Made by a program: the position numbers and the translations under genes. Shown here piece by piece: positions 1-7,392 of a stretch of 14,723 nucleotides of DNA (position 1 is the stretch's first letter; each line of letters opens with the position of its first letter). The notes under the pieces were generated by a model. It did not search any database and was not told where the DNA came from. It saw nothing but the letters and a program-made list of their open reading frames with translations. The DNA is from Cruorifilaria tuberocauda. Lineage: Eukaryota > Nematoda > Chromadorea > Rhabditida > Onchocercidae. The stretch covers positions 1 through 14,723 of the forward strand of contig JABVXU010000928.1 of assembly GCA_013365365.1 (NCBI GenBank), written 5' to 3'.

Positions 1-151
1 TAAAGAAATGATTACTATTACTTATCAAGATATCATCGATAAAATTACATTATCGATTATTGATTATGAATCTTAAAGAAATGATCACTAACTATTACTT
101 ATCAAGATATTATTGATGAAATCGCATTATCGATTATCGACCATGAATTCT
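1..151. repeat. Two-copy tandem repeat of about 75 bp at window edge
   Basis: Two diverged copies follow each other, at 1-73 and 74-151. Both begin TAAAGAAATGAT, share ATTACTTATCAAGATAT, then a TTATCGATTAT core, and end in a CATGAAT/TATGAAT-like stretch. The second copy has small insertions. The array may extend to the left of the window. No conserved reading frame runs through both copies, so it is read as non-coding repeat DNA. Confidence 0.75.
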
Positions 152-640
152 AAAACAAACAAAAAATATAAAATATAGACTAAAATTTCCATTTGAAATG
201 GAAAATAAATTAGCTAAATATAGAAGAAATACATCGGAAATATTCTGTACATTTATTAATCTTTTCTTTCATTTCAGATAAATTTCGATAATTTTTCAAA
301 AGAAAAAAAAATGGAAAGAATAGAAAAATGATTTGACGAGAAAAAGAGAGGAAATTTTTACATATGCATTGAAAAATTTTTGTGAATTCCGGAAAAAAAA
401 AAAGAAAGAAACGAACAGAATAAAATCTGAAAATACTAAAATCGGTAATATTATCATTGAATTTTAAAATTAATTAAATTAATTTAATATATTAAATTTT
501 AAATAATGAATTGGAAAACAAAAAAACAAAAGATAAGTAGGATCTGATTGAATAAATAAATTTCTTTCAAAAAGTGAAATCCTGAAAAGAAAGCTATGTA
601 ACTGATATTATCAAAAATTATTGTTATCATTGTAAAGGAT
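152..640. other. AT-rich desert, no gene seen
   Basis: Homopolymer A runs and AATTAATTTAAT-type stretches dominate. No open frame has gene-like codon use, and no RNA gene or conserved motif was recognised. Confidence 0.6.
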
Positions 641-684
641 AGCAGAATGGAATTATTTCACGAGATATCGTGTGAAATACTAAC

Positions 685-760
685 AACGCGGAGGACGGGA
701 ATTCGGGAGGGAATGATGGACGGGGATTCGTGGGATAATGTAAATAAACGGGGTTTCGCA
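685..760 (+). other. G-rich island with repeated ACGGG and possible G-quadruplex
   Basis: In otherwise very AT-rich DNA, the plus strand carries G tracts at 697-699, 705-707, 709-711, 722-725, 732-734 and 750-753, several inside ACGGG. The first four tracts have loops of 5, 1 and 10 bases, which fits only a relaxed G-quadruplex rule. A 70-codon open frame (647-859) covers it, but it has no recognisable domain, no splice context and no clear relatives, so I do not call it a gene. The role is unknown. Confidence 0.4.
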
Positions 761-860
761 GGAAAATGTAACGGGATTGATCGAGTAATTTCAGTATTTG
801 TTACGATTAGGAGAGGAGAGATTAGAGTTATTGGAGTAAGTTATCCACGAATAAGTTAAA

Positions 861-2450
861 AGGTAGCTGTTCAAAAATCAATTGTGATAAGTTAAAAATG
901 TTTGTTGAATTGGCCGAAAAAAAATTGCTCCTTTTTTTAAAATTCCAGCGAAAAATTAAATAACTATAATTAATAATTGTGAATTATTAATTAATGATGA
1001 CGATAAATAACAATTAATATGATTACTATGATTATGATTTATATTAATTATTAATAGAAATGATAATAAACATCACATATTAGAATAATGCTTTATTAAC
1101 TTAACTCAATTTAAATATAGCAAAATGAAAGTTGAAAATTTGAGAAAGATTAGCAATTTGAAACGTAATAAGTAAATAACAAAGTTGAAGGAAGGTTTTT
1201 AGAGTAATAATAGTAAAATTCAAAAGACAAATAATAAACATTAAGAACTTACTGATAAATTTTTATCAGTAATGAACTGAAAATTGATAATTAATTGAAA
1301 TCTCATAAATAAAAGCATTTCATTGATAAATGATTTGATAAATTGAACAATAATTGGTACTATTTAAACGATTCCTATTCCTAAATTAACAATAATTGAG
1401 TAGAAATTTAAAATTAATCATAAAAAATATCGCAAACCTTTCAAATGATACGGAATAATGCAATGATAATTGTGATTTCATGAATTTATTGAAAGTATGG
1501 AAGATTGAAAATTAACCTTTCATGAAAATCTAAATCTAAATCTTGCAGAATGTTATATAATTATAAATCTAAATCTAAATATTGGATAATACTAAATAAT
1601 ATATCTTCGTTAATCAACGAGTAAACAAAATTATTGCATGATTGAGGAAATTATGTGTAATTACTAAAACTGTAATGAAACTTTAGATAATTAATGATGA
1701 TAATTAAGAAAATGCTATAATTGAAATTAGCAACAATTCCAAAATGTTCAAATTGTGAAAATCATTCAGCGCGCTGAAATGAAATATTATTATTAGCACT
1801 AAGTAAGCTTTTAACAACACTTTATTTTCGATTTTTGAACATTTTGAAAATGTGAAAAATTGCAAAAGCTATGAGAAGTAAAGATTACTTCAATTAAAAG
1901 AATGCAAATATTTCATTGCTCGGAAAAAAGTACGAAAAATTGCATTAACTTTCATTTCTTCACTTTACACAAACGTCTTGAGAATTCAAATTTCAAAATT
2001 CACAAAAATCTAAAATTTTGTATTTCATTAAGAGAACTGTGAAATAGTAATATACCTGAATGAGTTAGCAAAAAAAAATTAAATTAAGAAATGAGTTATT
2101 ATGAATGTGAATAGCTTTCATTCATCGTCGCATGAATGAAAACTTAAATTGTTAATTAAAAAGATTTGAAGTAAACATGGAATGTTGAAGTAAGAAAACT
2201 CTCTTTTGTTAACTTTTATCAGTTTATTTTCAAAAAAAAAAAGAATTAAATAAATAAAATAGAGAAGAAAGTTACCGATAACAAGTTTTTCGCAAAAAAA
2301 ATATTTCTCAGTCCTTATCATTTTAAAAATAAATTTTCAAAAATTGAATGCAAAATTAACTTTGAGTATAATTTCTTGCAATCAGTCACCACCAGTTGTT
2401 TTAAAATTTACACAAAATTTACATGTTAAATTTACATGTATAAGTGTACT
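861..2450. other. AT-rich desert with small palindromes
   Basis: No coding exon or RNA gene was recognised. The stretch holds the paired GATA-like palindrome at 1249-1272, two TAAATCTAAATCTAAAT-like direct repeats near 1530 and 1565, and a perfect 14-bp palindrome TTCAGCGCGCTGAA at 1765-1778. Confidence 0.55.
1249..1272. promoter_or_regulatory. Palindromic pair of ACTGATAA sites
   Basis: Arms TTACTGATAAA (1249-1259) and its exact reverse complement (1262-1272) are separated by only TT. Each arm contains ACTGATAA, which matches the extended site reported for intestinal GATA factors (ELT-2 type) in C. elegans. Function here is inferred from the motif only; no gene lies nearby in the window. 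Confidence 0.3.
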
Positions 2451-2480
2451 GATAAGATGATATACATAAATTTATTTAAT

Positions 2481-2884
2481 CATTTTGAAATTGATAAGAC
2501 AATGTTGAAATTGATAAGATAATATTGAAATTGATAAGATAATATTGAAATTGATAAGATAATATTGAAATTGATAAGATAATATTGAAATTGATAAGAC
2601 AATATTGAAATTGCTAAGATAATATTGAAGTTGATAAGGTAATATTGAAATTGATAAGACAATGTTGAAATTGATAAGATAATATTGAAATTGTTAAGAT
2701 AATATTGAAATTGATAAGATAATATTGAAATTGATAAGACAATATTGAAATTGCTAAGATAATATTGAAGTTGATAAGATAATATTGAAATTGATAAGAT
2801 AATATTGAAATTGATAAGATAATATTGAAATTGATAAGACAATATTGAAATTGATAAGATAATATTGAAATTGATAAGATAATA
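2481..2884. repeat. 20-bp minisatellite, 20 units, GATA-core
   Basis: The consensus unit is aatattgaaattgataagat. Twenty units run without a gap from 2481 to 2880, followed by a partial AATAT. Variants are base substitutions only: final C, ATG for ATA, GCTAAG or GTTAAG for GATAAG, and GAAG for GAAA. The core TGATAAG (WGATAR type) is intact in all but three units (2601, 2681 and 2741). The array is bracketed by near-identical direct repeats at 2451-2485 and 2873-2906, which share TTTATTTAATCATTT. A 120-codon frame on the minus strand is a by-product: three units make 60 nt, giving a 20-residue protein period with no stop. Confidence 0.97.
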
Positions 2885-3181
2885 TATATACTTTATTTAA
2901 TCATTTCAACCAAAATATTCATCTGATAAGATAAACTATGAAAAGAGAAACGAATTTAACTTTTAAAAAAATAAATGAAATGATTGTGAAAGTGCGCCGA
3001 TGAGTGCTTGAAAGATAATGAGTGCTTCCTAATCAGCCATTAGTTTAGTTTCTTATCGATTATAAAGGAATGTTTGTTGGTTAGCTTAAAATTAGCCGAT
3101 ATCTTTTTTCCCTTTTCGTTTCACATTTCTTCAAATTCAATTCTTCAATTTCATCCTTTCTGAAAAAAACAAAAAAAAAAC

Positions 3182-3220
3182 AGGAAAGAGAGAGAGAGAG
3201 AGAAGGAAAGAAAGAAAAAA
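3182..3220 (+). repeat. GA microsatellite in a purine tract
   Basis: An uninterrupted (AG)n run at about 3187-3203 lies inside a roughly 39-base all-purine tract of AG, GGAAAG and A repeats. Confidence 0.85.
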
Positions 3221-3300
3221 ACTAATAAAAGAGATAATTAAAAAAGTTAATTAGAAAGATGGCAACAAAAAAAAATGAGAAATAATTTTGGAATGAAAAT

Positions 3301-3358
3301 TTATCAAAGATTATCAATTATCAGTTAAAGATATCAATTATCAATTATCATATTATCA
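3301..3358 (-). promoter_or_regulatory. Cluster of six TTATCA (TGATAA) motifs
   Basis: TTATCA occurs at 3301, 3311, 3318, 3338, 3345 and 3353. The copy at 3318-3325 is extended to TTATCAGT, the reverse of ACTGATAA. These are GATA-factor-like cores on the minus strand. Because the DNA is AT-rich and the segment looks locally duplicated, this may be a decayed microsatellite rather than an enhancer. Confidence 0.25.
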
Positions 3359-5142
3359 TGAAAAAGAATGATTTAATTTGAATTAGTAATTGGCAAAATT
3401 AGCTAATTAGCAGAGAAAACAAATATTTGAAAATTGGTTGAATTTTGTTGATAGTGATAAAAATCGTTATCTTGAAAGATTTACTTACTCTTAAGATATT
3501 ACTTGAAGTGGAAGTGTAGTAGCACTTCAGGTTTTCAGTAAATTTTATTCTTCTCATTCATCAGATACTTACATTTATGAAAAAATTCTTAGAAAATGTC
3601 ATAGTTCAGAGAATAAAAAGCTTTGCAAAAAAGTTTTCTTTTTTTTCATTCCAATTCAAATCAATCTTCAATAATAGTTCATTATGTAAATTTCATTTAA
3701 ATTTAAGAAAAAAAACAATCATGGAAAGATTGGCTATCAATTATGATACTATCAATCATTTGATTTATTATCAAAAAAATTTTCCACTGTAAATTTATTT
3801 ATTTTTAATATTGAATTTTAAGCAAATTTGAAAAAAAAAACTGAACTTTAAGAAACTTTGAAACGGACGAATTTTCATTTTTGGAATGCAAATTATGGGA
3901 AAAATGAAATATTCATTGTTTGTGATACTTTTGAAAAGCTTAAAATCAATATCGAATAAAATAATAATGCATGATGCTAGCATGATTTGAATAGCTAATC
4001 CGTAAAATTTAAATCAACAATGATGATATCTAATTTGACTATTAGCTAGTAATTACAGTTAGCTCAAGATATTTAGCAAAAGTTTATTTTCATGTTACTA
4101 ATGAAATGATATTAAAGGTAAAAAGCTGAAAAATGGAAATTTTTGAAATCAATAATAAAATATTTGATAACACTTAGAAATGTTAACTCCAATACCTAAT
4201 AACACTTTAAGTATTATCCAATACTTCTTGATGAATTTTCATAAACAGATCGATTTCAAAAACTTACATTTTTTAGCTCTAATAGATACAGGAATTAACT
4301 TTTTCAAGTATTATCCAATATTTTTTGATTAATTTTCACTCTTTAATAATAACTTAATTAACTTATAGCTTATTTTTCGATATTCCACGTTAATTAGTAA
4401 AATTTCCGAAGAATATTATTAGTATTTATCAAAAGTTTTCCAATTGTATTTCAATCTGTTAAACAAATTTTCAGATTCAAGAATATTATAATTGACTCCA
4501 TTATATAAGCTATATGTAAGCCATATGTAAGTTAAATTTTCATTCATTTTTTCGTGAAATGAAAGAAAGAAAAAGTAAGGAAAGGAAATGCTTTCTGAAA
4601 AAATTCCATTTTTCCTTTGACATTAAGTAATCCATTTTATTGATACGGCAAAAAATTGGAAAAAAAATTTTTAATTTTAAATCTTATCATGCAAAAAAAA
4701 GAATGAATTGAATTTTAAGAATCAATCAAAATTCAATTTATACCAAAAACTTCCGTTTTATCGATGATTGGCAAATTCTTAAAGTAATAACGAATAATAG
4801 TTATATACGATTAATCCATTTTTTATTTTGATTAAAAATAATATTAGAAACAAAAAAAAATAATAATTAAATATGAAGAGCATTTAGATAGTAAAACGAT
4901 AAACGAAAAAACAAAAATCCGTTGAAATTAATTTTTAAATTAATAAGGAACTTAATTAATATTATATAGGAATTAAATTTCTAAATTTCAATTTAATTTA
5001 ATTAGGAAAAAGTAAGGAAATCAAAATCATTCCAGAAAAGCTAATCCGTTGAAATTGAATGAGAATTTTAGAGAGTAAAGCTAAAGTGTATAAGCAAAGA
5101 AAAACAAAGATAATTGGGATAATAGCTATACTAAACTATTTT

Positions 5143-5225
5143 CCTCTGCCCTCTCCTCTTCACATTTTCCACAATCTTCCCCCCGCTCCCCCGCCTCTTC
5201 CCGTGGTTTTCCTCTTCATTATCGT
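5143..5225. other. C-rich polypyrimidine island
   Basis: A strongly pyrimidine-biased plus strand contains tracts of six and five cytosines plus CCC and CC runs, for example CCCCCCGCTCCCCCGCC. The complementary strand therefore has G6, G5, GG and GGG runs that could form a G-quadruplex-like structure. There is no coding frame of note. It stands out from desert on both sides. Confidence 0.5.
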
Positions 5226-7131
5226 TTAAATTAATTTTTGCTTCATTTTTTCAACAGTTATAAAAAGATACTTAAACAAGAAAAAAAGGAAATAAAACTT
5301 TTTTTTCTTTGTTTTTATAATTTTGTCAATTTTCAATTAAATCAAAAGTGATGGAAAAGAAATGAATGATAATGATAATGCCTTCTCTTTTCTTTCCTTT
5401 CGTTCAATGAATACTGCAAAATGAATTCTTTTATTCATTCTTTTTAAGTGCAATGCTGAAATATACGAATTATCGATTGATTTCAATGAAAAATTTCAGT
5501 CAATCATTCAACGAAAAAAGCTTTTGATCATTAATATCATTCGTTCATTATCTCTTTTTTTCTCTTTTTAATATAACAAATCTTTCGAAGATAACTTTTC
5601 AGTTATTGCTTATAAAATTAAATAAAATTCAAATTTATAAAATACAAAGTAAATCGAATTTCAGGATATTCTATTATAATTACTGGAAATTTTGATATAT
5701 TAATTCTATGTCTTGTTTTATTATAATGGTTTTAAATAATTTCATTACTATTTGCTAAAAATAGAAATGTAAAAGATAGAAAACAAATTATGCAAACTTC
5801 TCTTTTCCTTTTATTAATTTAAATATTTCATTTGTACCGATGATATTTCTACGCTTTCTATTACAAATAGATTATATCGAAGATGAATGATTAAGTTATT
5901 GTTTTATCATTTTTCAAATTGTTAATTTTGAAAACGAAATAAATAGAAATAGGAAGGAAAGCTTCAATAACATTGTTGCTGTGTATTTGTTATAAACGAG
6001 AAAATGAAATAAAACAAATTACGTTTTACACTGAACGACTGGAAATGTCTGACAGCTAAATGAAATAAATTTCGAAAAAGAATGAATTGAATTCGAAGAA
6101 AAAAAAAATCCGTTGATATATCTTTCGTTATTTTAGCATTCAACATTGAGGTTATGCAATTTACGAATAATTTTCACCTGATCGGATAATTAAATGAGTG
6201 GTTTTTGATTAGGATTAACATTTCATCCAGTTTCACATACTATCAAATGTTTATCAATTTTCTTTTTTCTTTCTTATCATTATTACTTCAGTTAATTAAG
6301 CGAGTTTGGAACATCAATGTTCGTAATATTCAATACTTTCATAATAATCATTTAACTTAATTATCATCATATATGAATTAACATGTGTGAAGCGATGATA
6401 GCGATAATAATTATAAAATTTCTGGAAAATTAATTCATTCCTAGCAACCATTGCAGTACTGACACCATATGAAATCATTTTTCATCCATTGAAAAAAATG
6501 TCATTAATTTAAAATTAGCAAATTAATTTTTGTTTTCATTCAAATGCAAATTAATTATTGAAACCTAATGAATTACATTTGAAATGAACGAAACAAACAT
6601 TTATGCAATGTTTATATTTGTATGATGAATTAGACAAAAAAATACATGCATAAAAGACATCATTTCATCGACTTCATTTTTCAAGAAAAGGTTAAGGAAA
6701 GAAATATAAAGAAAGTTTATACGTTTCAGGCTTTCCTATAATACAATTAATCACAGATATTTGGTAAAGGCGAGCTGTTTTAAATGAGGAAAATGAAAAT
6801 ATCTGAAGATAAAAATATTTTCATTGTGAATCAGACTTTTTAAACTTCAACAACTGCGGAAGAAGCCTAATATAGGTGTATAAAAAATAATCCAAATAAG
6901 TGGATATTGTTTCCGTCACACTCAAAAGTATTTAAACTCTCGAATATCAGATTATTAAGATCTCGATCATTTACTAGTAATTTAAGATCAAGTCTAAGCT
7001 ATTATTAACTTAAGTAATTTCTCTAAAAAGGCTGAAGTTTTTCATTCAACTTTCCCTTCATTAAATTAATTCCAGTTTCAAAAAAATTTACATAGAAATT
7101 AGGAATAACAAAGAAAGAAGTCGAAACTGTA
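5226..7131. other. AT-rich desert and likely 3' flank of choline kinase
   Basis: No exon or RNA gene was recognised. The right-hand part should include the 3' untranslated region of the minus-strand choline kinase, whose stop is at 7132-7134. I saw no canonical AATAAA on the minus strand in the first few hundred bases after that stop, so the 3' end is not placed. The minus-strand frame at 5964-6146 has no recognisable features. Confidence 0.45.
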
Positions 7132-7392
7132 TCAATTTTTTTCACCACACAAATACTTCAACATTTCCGGTTTCCTGTAATAATACATCGCTAAACGATC
7201 AAATGCATACTCGAAATGATCGAAATCTGCATGTCCAATTTCAGCATGTTGAAATGACCATATTGCCCAGAACAAGTGAGGAACTGCCGCAAATCGACGT
7301 ATTTCACATAACAAATGTTCAATGGCCGCTTCACGATCATCCGGTAAATCGATGATGCATTTGGTTTTCACCCCATTACTACTACGCCAAAT
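7132..7392 (-). CDS. Choline kinase exon 8 (terminal)
   Basis: Acceptor ATATCCAG. It encodes residues 327-412. REAAIEHLLCEIRRFAAVPH, LFWAIWSFQHAEIG and DFDHFEYAFDRL match the C-terminal helical part of choline kinases (human equivalent: LLEVNRFALASHFLWGLWS). Stop TGA at 7134-7132. Confidence 0.93.
   Translation of the reverse strand: MWRSSNGVKTKCIIDLPDDREAAIEHLLCEIRRFAAVPHLFWAIWSFQHAEIGHADFDHFEYAFDRLAMYYYRKPEMLKYLCGEKN

Larger units (their letters stand above)
2907..5142. other. AT-rich desert with simple and direct repeats
   Basis: No supported gene. Contents are a purine/GA tract (3182-3220), a cluster of TTATCA motifs (3301-3358), a short hairpin GAAGTG-TAGTAG-CACTTC (3511-3528), and a diverged pair of 33-bp direct repeats at 4209-4241 and 4306-4338. 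Open frames near 3577-3792 and 3795-3983 consist of Lys/Asn/Phe/Ile-rich residues expected by chance at this composition. Confidence 0.55.

Noticed and set aside
647..859. 70-codon plus-strand frame over the G-rich island
   Set aside because: Unusual composition, but no recognisable domain, no splice context and no leader. The open frame is explained by locally low AT content.
2118..2321. 67-codon minus-strand Phe/Leu-rich frame
   Set aside because: Hydrophobic only because of T-rich DNA. No conserved feature.
2480..2842. 120-codon minus-strand frame of Ile/Leu/Tyr/Gln/Asn repeats
   Set aside because: It is the translation of the 20-bp minisatellite; 3 units equal 60 nt, so the frame stays open without selection.
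3577..3983. Two frames of 62-71 codons on opposite strands
   Set aside because: Residue content (Lys, Asn, Phe, Ile) is what random DNA this AT-rich gives. No start context, domain or splice sites.
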